Made by a program: the position numbers and the translations under genes
The notes under the pieces: generated by a model
Told to the model about the DNA's origin: nothing
Seen by the model: the letters and a program-made list of their open reading frames with translations, nothing else
Databases searched by the model: none
Part shown: in pieces, positions 1 to 7,889 of the stretch
Numbering within the stretch: the first letter of the stretch is position 1
Layout: every line of letters starts with the position of its first letter
Origin: Promethearchaeota archaeon
Lineage (GTDB): Archaea; Asgardarchaeota; Lokiarchaeia; Sigynarchaeales; SOKP01
Length of the DNA: 17,759 nt
Reading direction: 5' to 3'
Assembly: GCA_019057975.1 (NCBI GenBank)
Contig: JAHLWJ010000063.1
Coordinates: 1 to 17,759 of the forward strand

Positions 1-10
1 TATATTTTAA

Positions 11-42
11 AAGATCCATTTTATTTTGATCCTTTTTTTTTT
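11..42. terminator. Possible hairpin plus T-tract at the left edge
   Basis: AAAAGATC near position 10-16 can pair imperfectly with GATCCTTTT near 28-36, with one bulged C, and a run of ten T follows at 33-42. This could end transcription of a gene lying to the left of the window. The rest of 1-261 is AT-rich with frequent stops in every frame, and I see no gene in it. Confidence 0.25.
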
Positions 43-178
43 GTTATTAAATATATATATCGTATTTTCCTAATTTAAAAATTATATTTAATTGAATCGT
101 CACATGATCGATTTGCTTTTAAACTAAATTCTCTTTTTAAGAATTAGAAAAAATTAAATAAAGATAAAATTATAAAGA

Positions 179-187
179 TTATATAAA
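179..187 (+). promoter_or_regulatory. Candidate TATA box for the Rag-like GTPase gene
   Basis: TTATATAAA lies about 75 bases before the ATG at 262. An archaeal TATA box sits about 25 bases before the transcription start, so this would give a leader of roughly 50 bases. In such AT-rich DNA, chance matches are common, so this is a suggestion only. No Shine-Dalgarno sequence is visible before the ATG. Confidence 0.28.
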
Positions 188-261
188 ATCAATTAATTTC
201 ATAGAAAATAATATTAATGTATTGATTTCTTAATTACATTCTAAAAAAAATAAAAATTGCG

Positions 262-1218
262 ATGAAAGTCTTACTTTTTGGCCCTCAAAACGCTGGAAAA
301 ACAAGTTTAATGAGGACTACTTGCCTAGGATATAACTTTATGAAAGTCCTAAATTTAAAACCTACTAAAGGTGTTTCTAGAGAAAATTTTATTTTCCGAG
401 GGATTTTAGAGCTATCAATTTGGGATTTAGGCGGTCAAGAACGATATATAGAACGTTATTTCTCTGAATCCCAGCGCGAACTCATATTTTCCGAGGTTAC
501 TGCTGCAGTTTTTATGGTAGATTCTGCTCTTGTGGAAGCGGGAGTGCGTGATATTTTCGATAACTTCTTGAAATATTTGTTCGAATTTTCTCCTGAAATC
601 GATCAAGCATATGTATTGCTAAATAAAATTGATTTACAAGAATCGAAAGAGGATGAATATTACGAGATATTATCTAGGGGGTTAAACGGGGAATTTATTG
701 ATAAGATTTCTTTCACTCCAGTGTCTGTAAAAGAAGGAAGTGCTCAACATAGATTAATCGAAATTTTAGATTTTGAGATCCAGAAGAATACTTTATCCCT
801 ACAACGTTTAGGAAAGATTCGTCATTTATTAGATGAATTAAAGATTAATACTATATCAGAATACCTTTTATTCAACCAACCTGATGGCTTATTAATTACA
901 TCGACGTTCGGTAAATTTGAATCAAAACCATTGCAATTTATGAAATTTGAGATTGGAACATTAGATTCTAATATCTATAATATCTATCAACAAATTATGG
1001 AATTTCAAAGCATTACGAATTTGTCTCCATTAAAATTATCAACTGTAATTTACGAATCAGAAGATTGTTGGATTTTAGTAAAAGAAGTTATTAATGGAGC
1101 TGTTTTAATGGCTGTTACAAGAAGTAAACGGCCTGAAGTTTTTTCAGGAGTATTGGGCGCTTTAAATGGAGAACCTTTCAATAATTTAAAAATATATTTA
1201 AAATCTTCTGAATTTTAG
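262..1218 (+). CDS. Rag/Gtr-type small GTPase with C-terminal roadblock-like domain
   Basis: This is a Ras-superfamily GTPase of the RagA/Gtr1 kind, a nucleotide-controlled switch. The G1 loop is GPQNAGKT at residues 7-14, a candidate switch threonine is T35, G3 is WDLGGQE at 54-60, and G4 is NKID at 121-124. A degenerate G5 lies near 152-156. The WDxGGQ form and the MKVLLFG start resemble Rag proteins more than Ras or Rab. Residues about 186-318 lack GTPase motifs and show a roadblock-like pattern: a helix, a strand with a DGLL turn near 208-211, a helix, then two long strands. Eukaryotic Rag GTPases have the same order and dimerise through that domain. Asgard archaea encode many such GTPases; their partners and cellular role are mostly unknown. 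All catalytic motifs look intact. The gene stands alone and converges on mtd. GTPase identity is very secure; the roadblock assignment rests on pattern. Confidence 0.88.
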   Translation: MKVLLFGPQNAGKTSLMRTTCLGYNFMKVLNLKPTKGVSRENFIFRGILELSIWDLGGQERYIERYFSESQRELIFSEVTAAVFMVDSALVEAGVRDIFDNFLKYLFEFSPEIDQAYVLLNKIDLQESKEDEYYEILSRGLNGEFIDKISFTPVSVKEGSAQHRLIEILDFEIQKNTLSLQRLGKIRHLLDELKINTISEYLLFNQPDGLLITSTFGKFESKPLQFMKFEIGTLDSNIYNIYQQIMEFQSITNLSPLKLSTVIYESEDCWILVKEVINGAVLMAVTRSKRPEVFSGVLGALNGEPFNNLKIYLKSSEF

Positions 1219-1288
1219 CATATTTATAAAAAAAATAATTAAAATAAAATAGTAAGTTTTAAGGACTTTTTTCTAACTTTTTATGTAA
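1219..1288. terminator. T-rich convergent termination region between GTPase and mtd
   Basis: Between the two convergent genes, T runs on the plus strand (TTTTTT at about 1266-1271 and TTTTT at about 1277-1281) could end the GTPase transcript. A run of eight A at about 1227-1235 reads as T on the minus strand and could end mtd. Archaeal RNA polymerase terminates at T-rich tracts without needing a hairpin. Confidence 0.4.
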
Positions 1289-2125
1289 TTACTGTTCTTT
1301 ATCATATAAACCTATTTTTGTAAGGAACTGCTGCTTAGCATGATGAGGTCTTCTAATAACTGTATCATTAAATTTCTCAATTTCTCTTGCTTCATCACAC
1401 ATTAGTGCAGCAGCTCTCATCATCTCGTGGGCAGTTGCGAGTAATGGCATATATTCAGATCTCTCTTTTAGTTGAAAACAAGCTTTTCCAGTAATATTAG
1501 AAACCGAAGCTGCTAATTCAAAAGCCCCAATAGCTTTTGCTCTTGCATATGGATTTGAGAAATTCGCAGCTTCTGATGCAATATTCGAGTCTATAATTAT
1601 TTGAGGCAGAGTAGGAGTTCTTCCATCTAGCATATCCAGAATAACTTTATTTAATTCTTCTGTTATGACTTGAAGTGCTCCAGTTATTGCAAGAACCTTT
1701 AACAAATCCGAATTGAAAATGCTCATCTCGATCGGGTCAAGAAAAGGTCTACGTGCTCCAATCATGCTGTCACAATTTACTAAAATATAACCCATGTTTT
1801 TATTTTTAATTTCTTCAACTGCTTTTTTAGCTGGCGCATCTGAAATAATTATAGTAGGAATATTTCCTGCCATTTCTCTAGCGGATTTTGGTCCTGGTAA
1901 AGCTGCATTAGGACTTGACATAATAATCAATTCTGGACTCCATTTTAATAGATCTTCCATAGTTTTTGTACACATTTCGGGAGGGTGCATTTTTGCACCG
2001 GATGTAACTTCGTATACATTAATCATCGTAGATTCAGCACGCTCATCCATTAAAAAAGCAAGTAATAGAGATGATCCAATAGTTCCATTCTTTAAAATTC
2101 CAATCTTAAGTACTTTTTCGCTCAT
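1289..2125 (-). CDS. mtd: F420-dependent methylene-H4MPT dehydrogenase (Mtd)
   Basis: Mtd catalyses reversible hydride transfer between coenzyme F420 and the C1 carrier, interconverting methenyl- and methylene-tetrahydromethanopterin in the cytoplasm. The protein is 278 residues, the usual family length, and begins with a typical KIGILKNGTIGSS stretch at 7-19. The family's most recognisable block, DPIEMSIFNSDLLKVLAITG, is at 130-149. Further family-like blocks are SSPNAALPGPKSARE at about 70-84 and NPYARAKAIGAFELA at 191-205. No truncation is seen. It is divergent from ftr, which acts two steps away in the same pathway (Mch lies between). In a non-methanogen these enzymes usually serve the archaeal Wood-Ljungdahl pathway in either direction; the direction cannot be read from sequence. 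There is no clear Shine-Dalgarno sequence, so a short-leader mRNA is possible. Confidence 0.95.
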   Translation of the reverse strand: MSEKVLKIGILKNGTIGSSLLLAFLMDERAESTMINVYEVTSGAKMHPPEMCTKTMEDLLKWSPELIIMSSPNAALPGPKSAREMAGNIPTIIISDAPAKKAVEEIKNKNMGYILVNCDSMIGARRPFLDPIEMSIFNSDLLKVLAITGALQVITEELNKVILDMLDGRTPTLPQIIIDSNIASEAANFSNPYARAKAIGAFELAASVSNITGKACFQLKERSEYMPLLATAHEMMRAAALMCDEAREIEKFNDTVIRRPHHAKQQFLTKIGLYDKEQ

Positions 2126-2160
2126 TTTTTACAACATATTCTGTAATTTCAATTTTAATT

Positions 2161-2172
2161 TGAAAATATAAT
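2161..2172 (-). promoter_or_regulatory. Candidate TATA element for mtd
   Basis: Read on the minus strand this gives ATTATATTTTCA, about 36-47 bases before the mtd ATG. It would place the transcript start about 15 bases before the ATG, which fits the missing ribosome binding site. The support is spacing and composition only. Confidence 0.25.
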
Positions 2173-2212
2173 ATCATACAATTTTTCAATGTTTTTATTT
2201 TTTTTTCAAAAT

Positions 2213-2220
2213 TTTATATA
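2213..2220 (+). promoter_or_regulatory. Candidate TATA box for ftr
   Basis: TTTATATA is a close match to the archaeal TATA consensus, with an A-rich stretch just upstream where the TFB recognition element would sit. The predicted start near 2245 gives a leader of about 50 bases containing the ribosome binding site. It lies in the 169-base region shared with divergent mtd, so both genes could be controlled together. Confidence 0.42.
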
Positions 2221-2276
2221 AAATAGAACCTATTAGTTCATACGACAATTAAAATTTTCATAATTAAAATCAATTA

Positions 2277-2283
2277 GAAGGAG
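2277..2283 (+). promoter_or_regulatory. Ribosome binding site of ftr
   Basis: GAAGGAG lies 11 bases before the ATG at 2295. It is one of only two strong Shine-Dalgarno sequences in the window, and it supports that start codon. Confidence 0.6.
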
Positions 2284-2294
2284 TAATAATTAAA

Positions 2295-3206
2295 ATGGAA
2301 TTAAATGGTGTAGAGATTGAGGATACTTTCTGTGAAGCTTTTGGAGGATTTTTTACGCGAATACTAATTACTGCTAAAAATGAAAAGTGGGTGAAAATTG
2401 CCGCATTAGCCTCAACAGGTTATGGAACATCGACAATTCATTGTGATGCTGAAGCAGGAATTGATATTTTTGTTCCCTCGGATAAAACCCCAGATAATCG
2501 TCCAGGAGTGATTGTTATGTTTTTCAAAACAAAAAAAGATCAGGTGAGTAACGTTGTAATGAATCGATTGGGACAATGTGTCTTAACATGCCCCACTACT
2601 GCTTGTTATGATGCATTAGATGGATCCTTGGCTCCTGAAAAAGAATTTGAAATAAAAATAGGAGCAAATCTTAAATTTTTCGGTGATGGATTTCAAGAGA
2701 AAATTGAAGGAAAGTTTCCATTCGAGGCGTGGTCAATACCAGTTATGGAAGGAGAATTTATTGTTCAAAGTATGGCGAAAGTTGGGAAGGGAATATTAGG
2801 GGGAAATTTCTTAATAATTGGTGAGAATCAAGATGCTGCCCTTGAAGCGGCTGAAAAGGCAATAGATGCAATCAAAGATGTACCTAACTTAATAGCTCCA
2901 TTCCCAGGTGGTATAGCACGATCCGGATCAAAAGTAGGGTCAAAGTACAGTTTCTTAAATGCATCAACAAACGATCCACTTTGTCCTACTCTAAAAAATA
3001 AAACTGAAAATTCGATTTTACGTGAGGGAGATAATTGTGTTTATGAGGTAATCCTGGATGGAGCTACGGAAGAAGCGATAAAAACAGCATTGAAAATAGG
3101 AATTGAAGCTGCAGTAAAAGTTCCAGGAATAAACAGAATTTCTGCGGGTAATTTTGGGGGAAAACTTGGGAGATTTCAATATAGGCTTTATGATATCTTA
3201 GAATAA
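2295..3206 (+). CDS. ftr: Formylmethanofuran:H4MPT formyltransferase (Ftr)
   Basis: Ftr moves the formyl group between formylmethanofuran and N5 of tetrahydromethanopterin in the cytoplasm. The 303-residue length is close to the usual of just under 300. Family-typical blocks run the whole length: a start with EDTFCEAFGG at 9-18, STGYGTSTIHCDAEAGID at 40-57, CPTTACYDAL at 99-108, PFPGGIARSGSKVGSKY at 202-218, and SAGNFGGKLG at 283-292. All are intact, so an active enzyme is expected. The start is backed by a strong ribosome binding site. Its divergent neighbour is mtd; mch, mer and the formylmethanofuran dehydrogenase genes are not in this window. It ends 52 bases from the convergent surface-protein gene. 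Confidence 0.96.
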   Translation: MELNGVEIEDTFCEAFGGFFTRILITAKNEKWVKIAALASTGYGTSTIHCDAEAGIDIFVPSDKTPDNRPGVIVMFFKTKKDQVSNVVMNRLGQCVLTCPTTACYDALDGSLAPEKEFEIKIGANLKFFGDGFQEKIEGKFPFEAWSIPVMEGEFIVQSMAKVGKGILGGNFLIIGENQDAALEAAEKAIDAIKDVPNLIAPFPGGIARSGSKVGSKYSFLNASTNDPLCPTLKNKTENSILREGDNCVYEVILDGATEEAIKTALKIGIEAAVKVPGINRISAGNFGGKLGRFQYRLYDILE

Positions 3207-3258
3207 CAAATAAAATTAGTAATTTTTAAGACAAGAAAACATTTAAGAAATTCCTTAT

Positions 3259-4947
3259 TTATAATTTTCTTTTTATTTTACGTTTAGGAACACTCTCTTC
3301 TTCTTTCTCCGGTGTTTTTTCTTTTGTCTCTTTCTTTTCTACTAATTCTTCAGTTTGTTTCTCTTTTTCTTTTTTCTTTATTGATGGTTTTTTTGATGGT
3401 ATCTCTTTCTTTTTAGGAGTTACTGCTTTTGAACCAATCGCTTTTGATTTAAAATGTCTGTAAGCAAGTCCAACACTTATTAGTATCCCCACTATTAATC
3501 CTAAAAAGAAAATAATCCATGGTAAATAATCACTTAATGCATCAGGAATAATTGTTATTGCTTGAGGCGCTTTATCATAATCATCTGTAAGGCTTGTGAT
3601 TGCTCCATCAGAATCAATAACATAAATATACACGTACCAGACACCAGTTATTAAGTCAATAGTCCGGATATTAATTTCTGTATCAATATCGTTATAGCCT
3701 CGGGTTATATTATACCATTCATTATTTTCATCTAAAAGAGCGACTTTAATGTAAGCAACTTCTTCTACATCCGAAACATTAAAAGAAAAGATTAAATTTT
3801 TACCATACAATATTGACAATCCTTGATCCCCTGTTCTTCCGTTAATCTCATAGCTGTGAATTTCAGGTAGGTTATTTTTTACTGTGAGAAAATCTGAATA
3901 AGAGCTAATTCCACCTCGCTTATCGTCTGCAGTAATTTCAATTCTGTATTTTCCAGCGGGTCTTCCTGCAGGAATCAAAAAATTCCCTAAAAAAGTGATA
4001 TTGGTATCATGATCTATTTGAACTGTAGGAAGGAAGATTCCTTGAGGATCTTCAATAGACATACTTATCTCTAGATTTTCTGGGAGTTCCTCAGTATCTG
4101 TCACATTCAGAGTAATATCACATTCTTCTTCTCTATATGGTTCTTCTGGAGAAAATAATATCGATAAACTATCTATAACTGGATTTGTATTTAAAACTTT
4201 AAATGGATAATAGGCTGCGCCTTTTATGCCAAAGTCTGTATCTGTCATATTGAGTTTAATATAAAAAGTTTGACCTAAAAAGTTATAAAAAGTTTCATTA
4301 TTAATTCGATAAGTAAACTGAACAGAGTTATATTTAAAGTTAGTTATATTACTCTGTTCCGATTCAATTGTGCTATTTACGATTGTAAGATTCCATTTTG
4401 AACATTTTGTAACAATTAATTCTGCATATAAGTCATCTCCAACGTAATATTCAGAACTATTAGTGAATGCCATGTAGTTAGTCTGAATTGTAAAATTAGT
4501 ATAAGTTGTATGTGTATTTAAAAGTGTATCGGTAATATTGTAAATTAGAAAGCTTACATTCTGAAAACCTAAAGGTGCGTCGTATTCTGGTGCATACTCA
4601 TAAGAATATTTATAAATTGTAAAATTTTCCATATTGTAATTAATGGTAGAGCCATTAGAAAAATCTATTTGCATAACCGCATGATCAACATCATTATAAC
4701 CAAAGGTGTCAATAGTGAAATTGATAGATTCAAATAACCGATAAACAGTTTCAGCACTTCGATTTATTGCATTATAAGATAAAGCTTCACCATTTGATAA
4801 TTTTGGATTATAAAATATTTTTTCTCTATCCCCGTCATCTATATCTGAAATTGGGGATTCGTTAAAGGAAATTAAAATAACACCAAAAAAAGTATTAAAT
4901 ACAATAAAAAGAATTAAGGCAATACTGATTTGTTTTCTATTTCTCAA
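3259..4947 (-). CDS. Surface-anchored Ig-like protein with Lys/Glu-rich cytoplasmic tail
   Basis: I do not recognise a named family. The 562-residue protein starts with a basic stretch and a hydrophobic segment (about 8-27), a signal peptide or anchor. An ectodomain follows with many N-X-S/T sites. Its second half contains two Ig-like or PKD-like beta modules, about 255-355 and 360-470; the first ends in GRPAGKYRIEITADD. A transmembrane helix lies at about 475-496. The last 63 residues are almost all Lys, Glu, Pro, Ser and Thr, ending KRKIKRKL. Positive charges after the helix predict that this tail is cytoplasmic. The start codon is TTG, 6 bases after the stop of the 934-residue gene, so the two are almost surely co-transcribed. 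The tail could bind a cytoplasmic partner, nucleic acid or the inner membrane surface; none of these is shown. No enzymatic motif is visible. Confidence 0.85.
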   Translation of the reverse strand: MRNRKQISIALILFIVFNTFFGVILISFNESPISDIDDGDREKIFYNPKLSNGEALSYNAINRSAETVYRLFESINFTIDTFGYNDVDHAVMQIDFSNGSTINYNMENFTIYKYSYEYAPEYDAPLGFQNVSFLIYNITDTLLNTHTTYTNFTIQTNYMAFTNSSEYYVGDDLYAELIVTKCSKWNLTIVNSTIESEQSNITNFKYNSVQFTYRINNETFYNFLGQTFYIKLNMTDTDFGIKGAAYYPFKVLNTNPVIDSLSILFSPEEPYREEECDITLNVTDTEELPENLEISMSIEDPQGIFLPTVQIDHDTNITFLGNFLIPAGRPAGKYRIEITADDKRGGISSYSDFLTVKNNLPEIHSYEINGRTGDQGLSILYGKNLIFSFNVSDVEEVAYIKVALLDENNEWYNITRGYNDIDTEINIRTIDLITGVWYVYIYVIDSDGAITSLTDDYDKAPQAITIIPDALSDYLPWIIFFLGLIVGILISVGLAYRHFKSKAIGSKAVTPKKKEIPSKKPSIKKKEKEKQTEELVEKKETKEKTPEKEEESVPKRKIKRKL

Positions 4948-4953
4948 TATTTC

Positions 4954-7758
4954 TCATCTTCTCAATTTTTTATGTTTTATCTGTTTATTTCCGAAGTATA
5001 ACATAATACCAATGGGGATGATGACAGGTACTATATAAAAAATTATTAAATTAAAGGTTGAGAGCTCTAAAACAACTTTAAAATAGAATCTCGCAATTTC
5101 TTTATTTTCGCTATCCTCTAAGATTACCCGATAAATCTTAGTTCCAAATTCATATGGATTATTCGTAGGTATGATTTTTTTTTCAATCCTGTTCTCACCA
5201 GGGATGAGCTCGTTGATATTTGATTGCACTAATTTTCCATTAACGTATAAAGAAAATGCTTCTGAATTCTCTAAGTTATTCTTTATCGTAGCAATAAAAT
5301 AAGCGGGAGCTCCTTGAGAGATCGTTCCTGGAAATGAAACGCTAATAATTTCAAATTTTGGTATAATTTCTATAGTCAATTCTTCAGAATAATATATGGT
5401 TGTATTCTGAAGTATATTCATTTCTATCCTAATTATATCATTTTCGATATTTTCAAGAGTTCTCAGATTAAATGAAATTGATCTAATCTCTTTTTTATCC
5501 AAAGTTACTTCTTGATTAAGAGTCTCAATTGAATTTTCTGTTTTTCCAGTAAAACTAACATTCAAAGATTGTGTTGCGTTTGGTAAATAATTAATCAGAT
5601 CTAGAAAAATATCAATATTTTCACCACTAACAACCTTACTTTGATATAATAAATATTCGTAATCAAATGAATACCCAATTTCTATTATTTTTTTAATTTC
5701 TAAATATAATATATTACCTTTAGTAATTTTGAAAACGATTTCACTAGGACCAGGTCTAGCTCCAGGTCTAGCAGTAAGATTAAAATTAACATGTGTAAAT
5801 TCTTCCAATTCAGTAGTTGCAGTAAAATTGACTTCCTGAGCGGTGAAATTAATTATATCCTTGCCCTCTAAAGATGCTGTTAGTGTCAAATTATCTCTTC
5901 TAGTATAATTGATAGGAAGTGTTATATTTAAGAGCGGACCTTGATATAGAAAACTAACTAAACCCTCAATTGTTTCATTTATTAGCCCAGAATTAACGTT
6001 GAAACGTTTAATAGTGTCAGCTAGGTTGAAATAAGTTTTATTCGCCCAAATATAAATATAATAACCTTCTTCTATTGGCAATGTTTCTTCGATATTATAT
6101 ATGAGAGTATGTGATTCAGCCTGACTGCTAGTTTGATTTTCAAATTGATACAAAAATGTTCCATTTGGATATTTAAAAATATAATTTATGTCTGCATCAG
6201 TTATATTATGCCTTATAATAAAAGGAACATAATCATCAATTGAAAGATTGTAATAGTATTCCGTATTCTCGAATGCATAAACTGATGTTAAATTCATAAT
6301 ATCTTGATTAAAAACTAAATCAGGGACTGTAGCAGTTAGATTATAATTTACCTCTAATATTGTACTGCTATAAGTTTCAGATGCTTTCAAATAAGCATCA
6401 TATAGCTTTAGATTGGAGTTAAAATTCTTACTACTATCTGCTAGAGAAAAATCGTATGCATTATTTATACTATCATATAAATTATTTTCAAATGAGTCGA
6501 AAAGTTCAATAGCTCTATCATAATATGTTATATTTCCTGTAAGTTGGAACAATCTTATACATGCTTCTAGCATTAGAGCGTTTGAATTAAGGTTGGTGCT
6601 ACCATCAGATAGAAACCAATTAGGTTGAGCAATATTAGAATAAAGAGCATCACCAGTCAAATTCCATAAGTGATCATCTAAGCTATTGTAGAGGTCAACT
6701 GCTTTCTCTAAAAAAGGTGAATCACTTTCCATTCCTGATCCAACCCAAAATTCTAATAATGTTATGATTCCTAAAGCATTCACATCTAAATGATAATATT
6801 TTTGTCCATCAAGCGAAGTACTCCAATCTATATCTGCATTATGATAGAATGCTTTATCATCAACATCCCACATATTATCTACGATTGAGTTCATTGTTTT
6901 ATTTGCTAAATCGTACGCTCTATCTGTTATAGCGTTTTTTAAATTAAGTTGATGATAATATGTCTGGTGAATTAGGAGATTTGCTAAAATACAATAAAAG
7001 TTGCTTTCAGAGTATTTATTAGATGTAGAATTAGAAACAGCGAATCCATCATAGATTTCATCCCAAAAATTAGTAGAATTTATAAGAAAAAACATTTCTT
7101 CAATTGAATCTTTTGGAAACTTGCCATTGATAGAAATATCATCGATATCTTCACCAATATTTTCAATTAGTAAAAAAATTGGCAACAAGTTATCGATTAA
7201 ATATCTATCATCATCCTTCACTTGACCTGTAGAGTTATCGACTGACCTTACGAACCCGTAATTAAATTGCTCATTATCATCTTCATACCATAAAGGAGTT
7301 GATTTCAACTTTAAATAAGTATCAAAAGTTTCAGTTGGGTTAATCTCCGTATTCATTAACGAATTATACATAAGCAAATTATCTTCTGAATAAATAGTAT
7401 CATCTGTAATTATTCCATTTGTATCTCCCTCTCTAAAATAGAGTGAGATATCAAGGTCTAAACTGGATTTATAATTATATTCGAAAAAAATACGTAATAA
7501 ATCAAAGTTTTCAGTAAAAGGATTTTGAAGCATCGATATATCCGTAGCAATATCTAAATTATTTTGATCATAATTGAATAGATTTTCATTTTTACTATCA
7601 ATAACTTCATCAAGATCATTTGTCTGATCTGAATAAACATAATGATTTAAAAAATTTAGGGTAAACATCAAAGTAAAGAAAACACAGATTATAATCTTAA
7701 AATATTGTCTATTTTGTCTTCTTTTCTTTCCTGTAGCATAGAATTTGAAAAAACTCAT
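4954..7758 (-). CDS. Large anchored surface protein with alpha/alpha-toroid-like region and beta-rich domains
   Basis: This 934-residue protein begins with a very basic segment (KKRRQNRQ at 11-18) and a hydrophobic helix at about 20-37. The C-terminus has a second helix at about 903-922 followed by KHKKLRR, so most of the chain should be outside the cell. Residues about 250-462 repeat a helical pattern (LDVNALGIITLLEFW at 324-338, then NSNALMLEACIRLFQLTG at 391-408, then YDRAIELFDSFENNLYD) resembling the alpha/alpha toroids of N-acylglucosamine epimerase and glycoside hydrolase families. I cannot identify catalytic residues, so binding or structure is as likely as catalysis. Residues about 465-895 look like successive beta-sandwich domains. 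N-X-S/T sites are abundant, consistent with glycosylation. It is the first gene of a pair with the Ig-like protein downstream. A gap of 131 bases separates it from glyS, so read-through is possible but not required. Confidence 0.85.
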   Translation of the reverse strand: MSFFKFYATGKKRRQNRQYFKIIICVFFTLMFTLNFLNHYVYSDQTNDLDEVIDSKNENLFNYDQNNLDIATDISMLQNPFTENFDLLRIFFEYNYKSSLDLDISLYFREGDTNGIITDDTIYSEDNLLMYNSLMNTEINPTETFDTYLKLKSTPLWYEDDNEQFNYGFVRSVDNSTGQVKDDDRYLIDNLLPIFLLIENIGEDIDDISINGKFPKDSIEEMFFLINSTNFWDEIYDGFAVSNSTSNKYSESNFYCILANLLIHQTYYHQLNLKNAITDRAYDLANKTMNSIVDNMWDVDDKAFYHNADIDWSTSLDGQKYYHLDVNALGIITLLEFWVGSGMESDSPFLEKAVDLYNSLDDHLWNLTGDALYSNIAQPNWFLSDGSTNLNSNALMLEACIRLFQLTGNITYYDRAIELFDSFENNLYDSINNAYDFSLADSSKNFNSNLKLYDAYLKASETYSSTILEVNYNLTATVPDLVFNQDIMNLTSVYAFENTEYYYNLSIDDYVPFIIRHNITDADINYIFKYPNGTFLYQFENQTSSQAESHTLIYNIEETLPIEEGYYIYIWANKTYFNLADTIKRFNVNSGLINETIEGLVSFLYQGPLLNITLPINYTRRDNLTLTASLEGKDIINFTAQEVNFTATTELEEFTHVNFNLTARPGARPGPSEIVFKITKGNILYLEIKKIIEIGYSFDYEYLLYQSKVVSGENIDIFLDLINYLPNATQSLNVSFTGKTENSIETLNQEVTLDKKEIRSISFNLRTLENIENDIIRIEMNILQNTTIYYSEELTIEIIPKFEIISVSFPGTISQGAPAYFIATIKNNLENSEAFSLYVNGKLVQSNINELIPGENRIEKKIIPTNNPYEFGTKIYRVILEDSENKEIARFYFKVVLELSTFNLIIFYIVPVIIPIGIMLYFGNKQIKHKKLRR
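5750..5772 (-). repeat. 12-base tandem duplication inside the 934-residue surface protein gene
   Basis: CCAGGTCTAGC occurs at 5750-5760 and again at 5762-5772, separated by one T. On the coding strand it gives the doubled peptide ARPGARPG. The frame is kept, so it looks like a small in-frame duplication in a loop between beta strands. Confidence 0.6.
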
Positions 7759-7773
7759 TTCAGATTGAATAAG

Positions 7774-7788
7774 ATTAATATTATTAAT
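7774..7788. promoter_or_regulatory. Palindrome in the putative promoter of the surface-protein operon
   Basis: ATTAATA-T-TATTAAT is a perfect 7-1-7 inverted repeat lying 16-30 bases upstream of the ATG at 7758. This is where the TATA box of a leaderless or short-leader transcript would sit. It could be the core promoter or an operator, or chance in an AT-rich spacer. Confidence 0.28.
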
Positions 7789-7889
7789 AATTGTTTAAAT
7801 TTTAATTTATATTTTTAAAAAATCCTTCTCTTTAAAATTTTTTCTGAAAGAATCAAAAAGATCAGAATATTAAGCAAAAATGTAAGAAA

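Noticed and set aside
1..261. Possible partial gene or repeat array at the left edge
   Set aside because: Stops are frequent in all frames and the short repeats are simple AT tracts without regular spacing.
1794..2171. Plus-strand open frame of 125 codons over mtd
   Set aside because: It lies antisense inside the well-identified mtd gene and its product has no recognisable domain.
7800..7889. tRNA gene or structured RNA between glyS and the surface operon
   Set aside because: The region is low-complexity AT with no cloverleaf arms or T-loop consensus.
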